From Candidatus Thiodiazotropha sp. (ex Gloverina cf. vestifex) (lineage in GTDB: Bacteria > Pseudomonadota > Gammaproteobacteria > Chromatiales > Chromatiaceae), in the NCBI GenBank assembly GCA_025656435.1, contig JAHXHT010000004.1, forward strand, positions 1 to 27,864: a stretch of 27,864 nucleotides of DNA, given 5' to 3'. A program made the translations under genes and the position numbers. The notes below the pieces were generated by a model, which did not search any database, was not told the origin of the DNA, and saw nothing but the letters and a program-made list of their open reading frames with translations. Positions within the stretch are counted from its first letter, which is position 1, and every line of letters begins with the position of its first letter. Shown here piece by piece: positions 16,703 through 24,903 of the stretch.

Positions 16703-17881
16703 ATGTTCGAACTTATGGATACTCACAGTCAGAATGCTGTGATCAAGGTGATCGGTGTCGGCGGCGGTGGCGGCAACGCCATCAATCACATGTTGACCGG
16801 CGAAATTGAAGGTGTGGATTTTATCTGCGCCAATACGGATGCGCAGGCGTTGCGCAACAGTGAAGTTAGGACGCTGCTGCAACTGGGCTCTGACATCACC
16901 AAGGGATTGGGTGCAGGGGCGGATCCAGATGTTGGCCGGCAGGCTGCCATGGAAGACCGGGACCGCATTGAGGAAGTATTGGCCGGTGCAGATATGGTAT
17001 TCATTACCGCAGGCATGGGTGGCGGTACCGGTACCGGTGCGGCACCAATTGTGGCTGAGGTGGCGAAGGAGCTGGACATCCTGACTGTCGCTGTGGTCAC
17101 AAAGCCTTTTGGTTTCGAAGGCGGCAAGCGCATGAAGGTTGCAGAACAGGGTATGGCTGATCTTGGTGAGAATGTGGATTCACTGATTACTATTCCCAAC
17201 GAGAAGTTGTTGGCGGTGCTCGGAAAAGAGATGAGTCTGCTCAACGCCTTCAAAGCGGCCAATGATGTGCTGTTGCACGCAGTGCAGGGAATTGCTGAGC
17301 TGATTACCCGTCCGGGCTTGATCAATGTGGACTTTGCTGATGTGAAAACAGTGATGTCTGAGATGGGGGCTGCCATGATGGGTTCTGGCGAGGCTTCCGG
17401 CGATAATCGGGCACGTGAGGCGGCTGAACGGGCCATTCGCAGCCCGCTGTTGGAGGATGTGAACCTGTCCGGTGCCAAAGGCATCCTGGTTAACATTACT
17501 GCTGGCCTCAATCTGGCTATTGGCGAGTTCGATGAGGTGGGCAATACGGTACGCGAGTTCGCTGATGACGATGCCACCGTGGTCGTCGGTACGGTTATCG
17601 ATCCGGATATGCAAAATGATATGCGTGTCACAGTGGTGGCAACCGGCCTTGGTGAGACCGTCAGAGCCGAGCTACCCAAGCCAACCCGGGTTGAGGAGAT
17701 TAAGCCGGTGAAATTGGTCAATTCAGACGTTATCGAGCCTGAACCTGAGGATTATCGTGAGTTAGACAGGCCCACGGTGCTCAGAAACGGTGCATCCGGA
17801 GCCCAGCCCCAGGCGCCGGCAGCGGATGGCAACTTGGACTATCTCGACATCCCGGCCTTTCTTCGTCGTCAGGCAGATTAA
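16703..17881 (+). CDS. ftsZ: Cell division GTPase FtsZ
   Basis: FtsZ is the tubulin-like GTPase that polymerises into the Z-ring at midcell. The product has 392 residues. The tubulin signature GGGTGTG is at 106-112 and the T7 catalytic loop NVDFADV at about 208-214. A short variable linker follows, and the C-terminal tail LDIPAFLRRQAD is the conserved peptide that binds FtsA and ZipA. The Shine-Dalgarno GAGGAGA (16689-16695) lies eight bases before the ATG. It is the last gene of the tightly packed run; 208 bp separate it from lpxC. Confidence 0.98.
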   Translation: MFELMDTHSQNAVIKVIGVGGGGGNAINHMLTGEIEGVDFICANTDAQALRNSEVRTLLQLGSDITKGLGAGADPDVGRQAAMEDRDRIEEVLAGADMVFITAGMGGGTGTGAAPIVAEVAKELDILTVAVVTKPFGFEGGKRMKVAEQGMADLGENVDSLITIPNEKLLAVLGKEMSLLNAFKAANDVLLHAVQGIAELITRPGLINVDFADVKTVMSEMGAAMMGSGEASGDNRAREAAERAIRSPLLEDVNLSGAKGILVNITAGLNLAIGEFDEVGNTVREFADDDATVVVGTVIDPDMQNDMRVTVVATGLGETVRAELPKPTRVEEIKPVKLVNSDVIEPEPEDYRELDRPTVLRNGASGAQPQAPAADGNLDYLDIPAFLRRQAD

Positions 17882-18010
17882 AAGGACTTGAAAAATGTGA
17901 GCTCCTCCAGGAGTTAGAGCCAGATAAAGGTCATATTGGTACAGAGTCTGCTAGATTTTGTTGTGAGACGCGCAGGTTAGGTATAGGTTTTGAACCAAAT
18001 ACCCCCTGTT

Positions 18011-18038
18011 TTGTCGGATATTCTCAATGTGGTAGGAT
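18011..18038 (+). promoter_or_regulatory. Candidate lpxC promoter
   Basis: TTGTCG (18011-18016) and TAGGAT (18033-18038) are 16 bp apart in the 208-bp gap between ftsZ and lpxC, about 50 bp before the lpxC ATG. A second possibility upstream is TTGTTG (17958-17963) with TATAGG (17982-17987), 18 bp apart. Neither is close to consensus. An own promoter for lpxC is usual in gammaproteobacteria. Confidence 0.35.
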
Positions 18039-18089
18039 GCGCGCCTTTTTAGGGCTAAAATTAGGTCCTGTTTTGGAGTTAGAAAGTCG

Positions 18090-19007
18090 ATGATTTGGCA
18101 ACGGACGTTAAAAAATGTGATTCGCGCCACTGGCGTGGGGCTGCACACGGGTGAGAAAGTCTACCTCACTTTGCGTCCTGCTGCCCCAGATACCGGTATT
18201 GTTTTTCGCCGCGTCGATCTCGACCCTGCAGTGGATATACGCGCCTGTGCGGAAAATGTGGGAGATACCCGTCTCTCGAGTACCTTGGTGCAGGACGGTG
18301 TGCGTGTCTCAACGGTTGAGCATCTCCTCTCTGCTTTTGCGGGTTTAGGTATCGATAACGCCTATGTCGATGTTAGCGCCCCAGAAGTCCCGATTATGGA
18401 TGGTAGTGCAGGTCCCTTTGTGTTCCTGCTGCAATCTGCCGGTGTTGAGGAGCAGAGCAAGCCCAAGCGTTTTATACGAATCAAGCGTAAAGTCGAAGTG
18501 GTCGAGGGTGACAAACTCGCCTCGTTTGAGCCTTTTGATGGGTTCAAGGTCACCTTTTCCATCGACTTCGATCATCCAGCCTTTACCGAAGGCGCTCAGT
18601 TTGCCACTGTGGACTTCTCCTCGACCTCGTTCGTCCGTGAGGTCAGTCGAGCCCGCACCTTTGGTTTTCTGCGCGATATCGAAATGTTGAGACAGAAGGA
18701 ATTGGCCCTGGGTGGCAGCCTCGACAATGCCATCGTGGTTGATGACTATCGGGTGATGAACGAGGATGGCCTGCGTTACGAAGATGAATTCGTCAAACAC
18801 AAAATACTCGATGCCATCGGCGATCTCTATCTACTGGGGCACAGTCTGATCGGTGCATTCAAGGGCCACAAGTCAGGCCATGCACTGAACAATCGTTTAC
18901 TGCGGGAACTGATCAGCCAGGAAGATGCCTGGGAAGAGATCACCTTCGATGAACCGGAGGATGCACCCATTTCCTACATGAAATCGGCGCACCTCACGCT
19001 TACCTGA
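18090..19007 (+). CDS. lpxC: UDP-3-O-acyl-N-acetylglucosamine deacetylase LpxC
   Basis: LpxC is the zinc enzyme that catalyses the committed step of lipid A synthesis, confirming a Gram-negative outer membrane. The product has 305 residues, as in E. coli. Zinc ligands H78 (in VEHLLSAF), H237 and D241 (in HKILDAIGD), the catalytic base E77 and the catalytic H264 (in GHKSGHALN) are all present. A GGAG sequence at 18075-18078 precedes the ATG at 18090. It follows ftsZ as in E. coli and Pseudomonas but is separated by a gap and probably has its own promoter. Confidence 0.97.
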   Translation: MIWQRTLKNVIRATGVGLHTGEKVYLTLRPAAPDTGIVFRRVDLDPAVDIRACAENVGDTRLSSTLVQDGVRVSTVEHLLSAFAGLGIDNAYVDVSAPEVPIMDGSAGPFVFLLQSAGVEEQSKPKRFIRIKRKVEVVEGDKLASFEPFDGFKVTFSIDFDHPAFTEGAQFATVDFSSTSFVREVSRARTFGFLRDIEMLRQKELALGGSLDNAIVVDDYRVMNEDGLRYEDEFVKHKILDAIGDLYLLGHSLIGAFKGHKSGHALNNRLLRELISQEDAWEEITFDEPEDAPISYMKSAHLTLT

Positions 19008-19025
19008 ACCTTAGCGAATTCTACT

Positions 19026-19049
19026 CTCCGGCAAGAGATTTGGCCGGAG
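19026..19049. terminator. Hairpin between convergent lpxC and dciA
   Basis: CTCCGGC (19026-19032) pairs perfectly with GCCGGAG (19043-19049) around a 10-base loop, 18 bases past the lpxC stop. No T-run follows on either strand, so intrinsic termination is uncertain. Its place between converging genes suggests a transcription end for one or both. Confidence 0.35.
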
Positions 19050-19122
19050 TCATATATTGCGTTACCTGGGATCTTTCAGGGAACGAAACGTCGATCCAGT
19101 CAGTGGGTGAGCCAGGCAAATG

Positions 19123-19566
19123 CTAGTCCGGCCTCTTCTTCTGGCCGTGCAGACTTAATCGGAGCATTGCCTCTCTCAGTGGTTTATCCTCAAGTGCGAC
19201 AGCTGTCTGGCGCAGTATTTCGGCACTCTTTTCGCTCAATGAAAGTCTTTTGCAGCTTCTACGACGGTTCGTCTTCGTAGCTTCTTGGGCCATGATTCGT
19301 GTGCGGACTCGATCAATGATCAGCCCCTGTTGTTTCAGTTGGCGCAGAAGTTCGGGTGCAAGGTAGCGAAGACGGCTGGCCCACACCGGTGAGTTAACGA
19401 AAAGGCTGAGCGTACGTGTCTGCATGACAGCCCCGTGAATCTGCTCGTTCAGGGGGGATGGCAACAACGCTTTAATCTGTTCCACCAAGACTTTCTGGTT
19501 CGATAGCTGCTTACCGAGAAGCGTAAGGGCAGAACGTGAGGCCATGTATTGTTGGACTGTTCTCAT
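19123..19566 (-). CDS. dciA: DciA-like DUF721 protein (DnaB helicase loader)
   Basis: DUF721/DciA proteins help load the replicative helicase DnaB in bacteria that lack DnaC. The predicted product has 147 residues with a basic, presumably DNA-binding character. The family stretch SPVWASRLRYLAPELLRQL is seen at about 59-77, in the KH-like N-terminal domain, and a Lys/Arg-rich linker follows near 98-107. The frame is open to 19719, but the upstream part is hydrophobic and unlike the family, so I start at the ATG at 19566; an in-frame ATG at 19545 is an alternative. Neither has a clear Shine-Dalgarno. Location between lpxC and secA matches the Pseudomonas homologue. The 114-bp divergent spacer to the M23 gene is AT-rich. 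Confidence 0.82.
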   Translation of the reverse strand: MRTVQQYMASRSALTLLGKQLSNQKVLVEQIKALLPSPLNEQIHGAVMQTRTLSLFVNSPVWASRLRYLAPELLRQLKQQGLIIDRVRTRIMAQEATKTNRRRSCKRLSLSEKSAEILRQTAVALEDKPLREAMLRLSLHGQKKRPD

Positions 19567-19680
19567 TGGGAAACAGAATAGAAAAAAGCTAAGAAAAACA
19601 CCACATTTCGAAGAAAAAATGTTAAAGTTCGTAAATTTTTGACCGACATACAAAGTACCAGCGGTGTGTAACATCAAAAA

Positions 19681-20625
19681 ATGGATATGAAAATCATGTA
19701 TTTGCGTGGAATCGGGCAAACTTGCAGCAGAGCCATGCGCTGTTTTTATGCGTCAGTCATAGTGGCGGTTGTCGGGTTGTTCGGCCTCGGCATGCTGTGG
19801 ACAGGCTATCAGATGGGCATAGAGAGTGCTGAGTTTCCTGAGCATCAACTGGTCGCCAGTCTGAAGCGGACATTTGCTGATGAGCGCCAGCTATTATCCA
19901 ATGTCAAAGCTGATGCACAGAATGAAATCGATGCGCTGGCCATCCGCATGGGGCAATTGCAGTCGCAGCTTATACGACTCGATGCTCTTGGGGAACGCCT
20001 GGTTGAGATTGGGCGGTTGGATAAGGGAGAGTTCAGCTTCCAGGAACCTCCTGCCATCGGTGGTCCTGAGGGAAAAGATGCTATTGCAGATCAGTCTGCG
20101 TTGCCGGATCTTCTGAAGGAGATGCAGAGCCTCGAAGAGATGATTGATGACCGCCAACAGCAACTGACGCTGGTTGAAGACCTGATCATGAATTCCAATC
20201 TTGAAGAGTCAATCCACCCGGCGGGTCGGCCGATCAAGAAAGGGTGGATTTCATCCTATTTTGGGATGAGAAACGATCCATTCTCAGGCAAGCGTGCAAT
20301 GCACAAGGGTATGGATTTCGCTGGTAAAGAGGGTTCGGATGTCGTGGCCGTGGCTGCTGGTGTTGTGACCTGGTCAGGTGATCGATATGGCTATGGCGAG
20401 TTGGTTGAGATCAATCACGGCAAAGGTTATGTCACACGATACGGACATAACGCGAAAATCCTGGTTGAGATCGGTGACCGTATCAGACCGGGGCAGGTCA
20501 TCGCCACCATGGGGTCAACCGGTCGTTCTACTGGCCCGCACGTCCATTTTGAGGTAGTGCGGAATGGAAAAATCGTTAACCCAACCAAATATATTCGAAC
20601 CAAACGCAGTAAAGATTCGGCCTGA
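19681..20625 (+). CDS. Membrane-anchored M23 (LytM) family peptidase
   Basis: The product has 314 residues. One hydrophobic segment at about 22-42 follows a basic N-terminus and should anchor it in the inner membrane facing the periplasm. Residues 52-170 are charged and likely helical or coiled-coil. The C-terminal LytM domain (about 185-305) keeps the zinc residues: H208 and D212 in HKGMD, H287 and H289 in HVHFE, plus H256 in RYGH. It is therefore probably an active endopeptidase that cuts peptide crosslinks rather than a degenerate regulator such as EnvC. The start is ambiguous: ATGs at 19681, 19687 and 19696 lack a clear Shine-Dalgarno. It is divergent from dciA and precedes secA by 246 bp. 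A similar M23 gene lies between dciA and secA in Pseudomonas. Confidence 0.88.
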   Translation: MDMKIMYLRGIGQTCSRAMRCFYASVIVAVVGLFGLGMLWTGYQMGIESAEFPEHQLVASLKRTFADERQLLSNVKADAQNEIDALAIRMGQLQSQLIRLDALGERLVEIGRLDKGEFSFQEPPAIGGPEGKDAIADQSALPDLLKEMQSLEEMIDDRQQQLTLVEDLIMNSNLEESIHPAGRPIKKGWISSYFGMRNDPFSGKRAMHKGMDFAGKEGSDVVAVAAGVVTWSGDRYGYGELVEINHGKGYVTRYGHNAKILVEIGDRIRPGQVIATMGSTGRSTGPHVHFEVVRNGKIVNPTKYIRTKRSKDSA

Positions 20626-20803
20626 GTCTGCCGGATGCTGCAATAATTCTGATTCCAGATTGCTGGAAAGCAAAGAATCACAAATTATCGGTGACTTAAG
20701 TCAGCGGTTTGTTAATTTGTGGTTTTCTTCGCCTATCTCACAGATTGTTGAATACCGTTGACTGATAGGCGCGCTGAGATCCACAGGAATGATATGCCGA
20801 TTC

Positions 20804-20832
20804 TTCAGCAATGCGCCCGCATGCTGTATGAT
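20804..20832 (+). promoter_or_regulatory. Candidate secA promoter
   Basis: TTCAGC (20804-20809), a 17-bp spacer and TATGAT (20827-20832) lie 40 bp before the GTG of secA. The -10 is good, the -35 weak. The 246-bp gap before secA contains no gene I can support and no SecM-like arrest peptide. Confidence 0.3.
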
Positions 20833-20871
20833 TCCCTGATTTCGCATCCCTGACGTATACCTGGATTCATA

Positions 20872-23682
20872 GTGAATAAAATCTTCAAGAAGATCTTCGG
20901 CAGCCGTAATGAGCGCCTGGTCAAACGTTTGTCAAAAACGGTGTCCCAAATCAATGTGTTAGAGGCTGATTTGGAATCGCTCTCCGATGAGGCGTTACAA
21001 GAGAAGACTGAAGCCTTCAGGAACCGCTTGGAGGCAGGCGAGAAACTCGACGGCCTGATGCTGGAGGCCTTTGCTGTCGTGAGAGAAGCGGGGCGTCGGG
21101 TGATGCAGATGCGCCACTTCGATGTACAGCTCATCGGTGGCATGGTGCTCCATCAGGGTAAAATCGCAGAGATGCGTACCGGCGAGGGTAAGACTCTGGT
21201 CGCCACCTTGGCGGCCTACCTCAATGCCTTGCCGGCAAAGGGTGTGCATGTGGTTACGGTGAATGACTATCTGGCACGGCGTGATGCTGCCTGGATGGGA
21301 CGTCTCTACCACTTCCTCGGTCTTACTACCGGTGTGATCAATTCTTCGGGCGGCGCTGGACCGGACAGTTCATCCTATCTTTTTGATCCTCAGTACGATG
21401 GCAAGTCGGGTGGTTTTCTCCATCTCAGATCCGTATCCCGCCAAGAGGCCTACGCTGCGGATATCACCTATGGTACCAACAACGAATATGGCTTCGATTA
21501 TCTGCGCGACAATATGGCATTCAGTGCAGACCAACGGGTGCAGCGTCCGCCTTTCTTTGCCATTGTCGATGAGGTCGATTCCATCCTGATCGATGAGGCG
21601 CGTACGCCATTGATCATTTCAGGTCCCACAGATGATTCTTCCGAGCTCTATATGGCGGTCAACAAGATCATCCCCAGATTGACTCGCCAGGACCCCATTA
21701 CCAATGAGGAAGGCAAACCCGATTTCGGACCCGGTGATTTCTCGGTTGACGAGAAGGCGCGCCAGACTTTCTTGAGTGAGGAAGGCCATCAGCATGTGGA
21801 GGAGATGCTGACAGAGGCGGGCATGCTGGAAGAGGGGGCAAGCCTTTACGACTCTGCCAATATTATCCTGATGCATCATGTCAATGCGGCGCTGCGTGCC
21901 CATGCACTGTTTCAGCGTAATGTGGAGTATATCGTCAAGGATAACGAGGTGGTTATTGTTGACGAGTTTACCGGCCGTACCATGCCGGGCAGGCGTTGGT
22001 CCGATGGTCTGCATCAGGCCGTCGAGGCCAAAGAAGGGGCCAAGATTCAGAACGAGAACCAGACCCTGGCCTCGATCACTTTTCAGAACTACTTCCGCCT
22101 CTATGAGAAGCTCTCCGGTATGACCGGCACGGCGGATACCGAGGCTTTTGAATTTCAACAGATCTACGGTCTGGAAGTGGTGGTCATCCCCACCAATATG
22201 CCGATGGTCCGGGATGATATGGGCGATCTTGTCTATCTCACACCGGATGAAAAGTACGAAGCGATCATTGAAGATGTACAGGATTGCGTCAAACGTGGCC
22301 AGCCTGTGCTGGTGGGCACCGCTTCAATCGAAACCTCTGAATTAATATCCGAGCTGCTCGACAAAGCGAAGGTCGACCACAAAGTACTGAATGCTAAGCA
22401 TCATCAACAGGAAGCACTAATTGTTGCCCAAGCCGGGCGCCCGGGTTCGGTGACTATTGCAACCAACATGGCGGGTCGCGGTACCGATATCGTGCTGGGC
22501 GGCAACCTCGATTCTGACCTGGAAGTGCTTGGCGAGAACCCTGAGCCTGCACAGATCGAGCAGGCAACTGAGACGTGGAAATCACGTCACCAGAAGGTAC
22601 TGGATGCCGGTGGGCTGCATGTGATCGGGACCGAGCGGCATGAATCCCGGCGTATCGACAACCAGCTGCGCGGTCGCTCCGGTCGTCAGGGTGATCCGGG
22701 TTCCAGCCGGTTCTATCTCTCCCTGCAGGACAGCCTGATGCGTATCTTCGCTTCCGATAAGGTAGGCGCACTGATGCAAAAGATGGGCATGGATCGGGGT
22801 GAAGCCATAGAGCATCCCTGGGTCTCCAGGGCCATCGAAAATGCCCAAAGAAAGGTAGAGGGCCGCAACTTCGATATCCGTAAGCAACTGCTGGAGTATG
22901 ACGACGTAGCCAATGACCAACGCAAGGTGGTCTACGAACAGAGAAATGAGTTGATGGAAGTGGAGGATATATCTGAGTCCGTTACCTCTTTGCGGTTCGA
23001 TGTTCTCAACGAAGTCTTCCATAACCACATTCCCCTTCAGAGTATTGAAGAACAGTGGGACGTCACCGGCCTGAGTGAAGGGCTGACTGAAACATTTGGT
23101 GGTGAGTGGCCGATTCAGACGTGGCTCGATGAGGACGACGACCTGCATGAAGAGACCCTGAAGGAGCGCATCCTGGATAGTCTGGTCGTCGGTTATCAGG
23201 ATAAAGAGGGTCAAGTGGGCAATGATAATATGCGTCACTTCGAAAAAGCGGTAATGTTGCAAACGCTGGATGGTCACTGGAAAGAGCATCTGGCCGCCAT
23301 GGACTATCTGCGTCAGGGAATACATCTTCGGGGTTATGCTCAGAAGAATCCCAAGCAGGAGTACAAGCGTGAGGCCTTCGCCATGTTCTCCAGTATGCTC
23401 GACAGCATTAAGGAAGAGGTCACTACGCTGCTCTCTAAGGTGCAGGTGCAGCGGCCGGAAGAGATGGTGGTGCAGGAACAACAACCCCAAGCATCAGACT
23501 TCGAGTTTAAGCATGAAGCATTCGAAGGACTAACGGAGGAAGCCACAGCGCAGCCACCAGTCGAAGAGGGCGAGGAACAACACCAGCCCTTTGTTCGGGA
23601 TGGCCGCAAGATCGGTCGCAATGAGCCCTGCCCCTGTGGTTCCGGCAAGAAATACAAGCAGTGTCATGGGCAGCTGAGCTAG
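20872..23682 (+). CDS. secA: Preprotein translocase ATPase SecA
   Basis: SecA is the motor ATPase that drives unfolded preproteins through SecYEG. The product has 936 residues against 901 in E. coli. Walker A MRTGEGKT is at about 101-108 and Walker B DEVD at 233-236. GTNMAGRGTDI-like sequence lies in the second nucleotide-binding half, and the C-terminal zinc and SecB-binding motif CPCGSGKKYKQCH is at about 920-932. The start is GTG at 20872, giving the usual N-terminus; the ribosome site is weak. Residues roughly 155-190 contain about 23 extra residues compared with E. coli. The gene ends two bases before the chosen argJ start. Confidence 0.97.
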   Translation: MNKIFKKIFGSRNERLVKRLSKTVSQINVLEADLESLSDEALQEKTEAFRNRLEAGEKLDGLMLEAFAVVREAGRRVMQMRHFDVQLIGGMVLHQGKIAEMRTGEGKTLVATLAAYLNALPAKGVHVVTVNDYLARRDAAWMGRLYHFLGLTTGVINSSGGAGPDSSSYLFDPQYDGKSGGFLHLRSVSRQEAYAADITYGTNNEYGFDYLRDNMAFSADQRVQRPPFFAIVDEVDSILIDEARTPLIISGPTDDSSELYMAVNKIIPRLTRQDPITNEEGKPDFGPGDFSVDEKARQTFLSEEGHQHVEEMLTEAGMLEEGASLYDSANIILMHHVNAALRAHALFQRNVEYIVKDNEVVIVDEFTGRTMPGRRWSDGLHQAVEAKEGAKIQNENQTLASITFQNYFRLYEKLSGMTGTADTEAFEFQQIYGLEVVVIPTNMPMVRDDMGDLVYLTPDEKYEAIIEDVQDCVKRGQPVLVGTASIETSELISELLDKAKVDHKVLNAKHHQQEALIVAQAGRPGSVTIATNMAGRGTDIVLGGNLDSDLEVLGENPEPAQIEQATETWKSRHQKVLDAGGLHVIGTERHESRRIDNQLRGRSGRQGDPGSSRFYLSLQDSLMRIFASDKVGALMQKMGMDRGEAIEHPWVSRAIENAQRKVEGRNFDIRKQLLEYDDVANDQRKVVYEQRNELMEVEDISESVTSLRFDVLNEVFHNHIPLQSIEEQWDVTGLSEGLTETFGGEWPIQTWLDEDDDLHEETLKERILDSLVVGYQDKEGQVGNDNMRHFEKAVMLQTLDGHWKEHLAAMDYLRQGIHLRGYAQKNPKQEYKREAFAMFSSMLDSIKEEVTTLLSKVQVQRPEEMVVQEQQPQASDFEFKHEAFEGLTEEATAQPPVEEGEEQHQPFVRDGRKIGRNEPCPCGSGKKYKQCHGQLS

Positions 23683-23684
23683 CC

Positions 23685-24884
23685 GTGGCAGACCATCTGG
23701 CGATTCCTGGAATACAGATTGGTGTAGCTGCAGCTGGCATTAAAGCCACCGACCGAAAGGATATGGTGGTTATCGAATTGGCCCAAGGTGGTAGCTGTGC
23801 CGCCGTTTTTACACGTAATGCCTTCTGCGCTGCTCCGGTGCATGTGGCCAAGTCCCATCTTCGTAAGCGTACACCTCGCTATCTACTGGTGAATTCAGGT
23901 AACGCCAATGCCGGTACTGGGGAGCAAGGTATGCGTGATGCTGACGCAACATGTCGTCTGTTGGCTGATGCTTTTGGCTGTGATGCCGATGAGGTGCTAC
24001 CTTTCTCGACCGGTGTGATCGGTGTCAATCTGCCGGTTGATCGAATGCAACAGGCCATGCCAGCGGCATTGGCCGATTTAAATGAGGATGGCTGGGAGCA
24101 GGCAGCTGAAGCTATCATGACCACTGATACCCGGCCTAAGCTGGTGACGCGAAGCTTCGAAGTGGATGGTGTCACCGCCAGGGTGACGGGCATGGCGAAA
24201 GGTGCCGGTATGATTCGCCCGGATATGGCCACTATGCTGGCCTATGTTGCGACTGATCTCTCTGTCGATCAGGGACTATTACAATCCTGTCTCTCAGCTG
24301 CGGTCGAGCCCTCTTTCAACAGCATCACTATTGATGGCGATACCTCCACCAATGATGCGTGTGTCCTCCTGGCTAGTGGAAGCTCCTCACATTCGCCGAT
24401 CACTGATCGGGCCTCCCAGGCCTATGAGAAATTCTCAGCGGTTGTTGCCGATATTTGTATGGCATTGGCGCGGGAAATTGTGCGAGACGGTGAAGGCGCG
24501 ACCAAACTGGTGGAGGTGTTGGTCGAACAGGCGGTTGATGTACCTGAGGCACGGGAAGTGGCTTATACCATCGCGCATTCACCCTTGGTAAAAACAGCTC
24601 TTTTCGCTTCAGATCCCAACTGGGGACGGATACTTGCGGCTGTTGGTCGTGCTGGTCTGCAACAGCTCGATATCGATGGGGTGGAGATCTGGCTGGATGA
24701 TGTCTGCATCGTCCGTGATGGTGGACGGGCCGAGGACTACACCGAAGCGGCAGGTCAAACGGTAATGGACAAAACTGAATTCACCATACGGGTCAAGCTG
24801 GGACGTGGTATGACTGAGACCCGGGTTCTGACCTGTGATCTCTCCTATGACTACGTCAAGATCAACGCGGAATACCGTACCTGA
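23685..24884 (+). CDS. argJ: Glutamate N-acetyltransferase / amino-acid acetyltransferase ArgJ
   Basis: ArgJ recycles the acetyl group of N-acetylornithine onto glutamate in arginine synthesis; many ArgJ enzymes also use acetyl-CoA. The product has 399 residues. The self-cleavage site is seen as MATML, with T183 as the expected N-terminal nucleophile of the beta chain. NSGNANAGTG near 70-79, IDGDTSTND and the ending CDLSYDYVKINAEYRT are family signatures. I chose GTG at 23685, two bases after secA. An upstream GTG at 23661 would overlap secA. No ATG fits the N-terminus. Whether it is mono- or bifunctional cannot be read from the sequence. Confidence 0.95.
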   Translation: MADHLAIPGIQIGVAAAGIKATDRKDMVVIELAQGGSCAAVFTRNAFCAAPVHVAKSHLRKRTPRYLLVNSGNANAGTGEQGMRDADATCRLLADAFGCDADEVLPFSTGVIGVNLPVDRMQQAMPAALADLNEDGWEQAAEAIMTTDTRPKLVTRSFEVDGVTARVTGMAKGAGMIRPDMATMLAYVATDLSVDQGLLQSCLSAAVEPSFNSITIDGDTSTNDACVLLASGSSSHSPITDRASQAYEKFSAVVADICMALAREIVRDGEGATKLVEVLVEQAVDVPEAREVAYTIAHSPLVKTALFASDPNWGRILAAVGRAGLQQLDIDGVEIWLDDVCIVRDGGRAEDYTEAAGQTVMDKTEFTIRVKLGRGMTETRVLTCDLSYDYVKINAEYRT

Positions 24885-24903
24885 TAAGGTCAAGGTGTCC
24901 GTC

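Noticed and set aside
16786..17721. 311-codon open frame antisense to ftsZ
   Set aside because: It is a codon-bias shadow of a strongly conserved gene with a low-complexity translation; a similar long shadow lies opposite secA at 22582-23490.
17895..17915. CTCCT/AGGAG hairpin just after ftsZ as a terminator
   Set aside because: The stem is only about five pairs with a two-base loop and no T-run, so termination is not supported.
19567..19719. N-terminal extension of the dciA frame
   Set aside because: The extra 51 residues are hydrophobic, phenylalanine-rich and unlike DUF721 proteins, and they would overlap the M23 gene start.
20794..20853. 19-codon ORF before secA with an AGGA upstream, a possible leader peptide
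   Set aside because: It lacks a SecM-like arrest motif, overlaps the best candidate promoter, and ORFs this short are common by chance.
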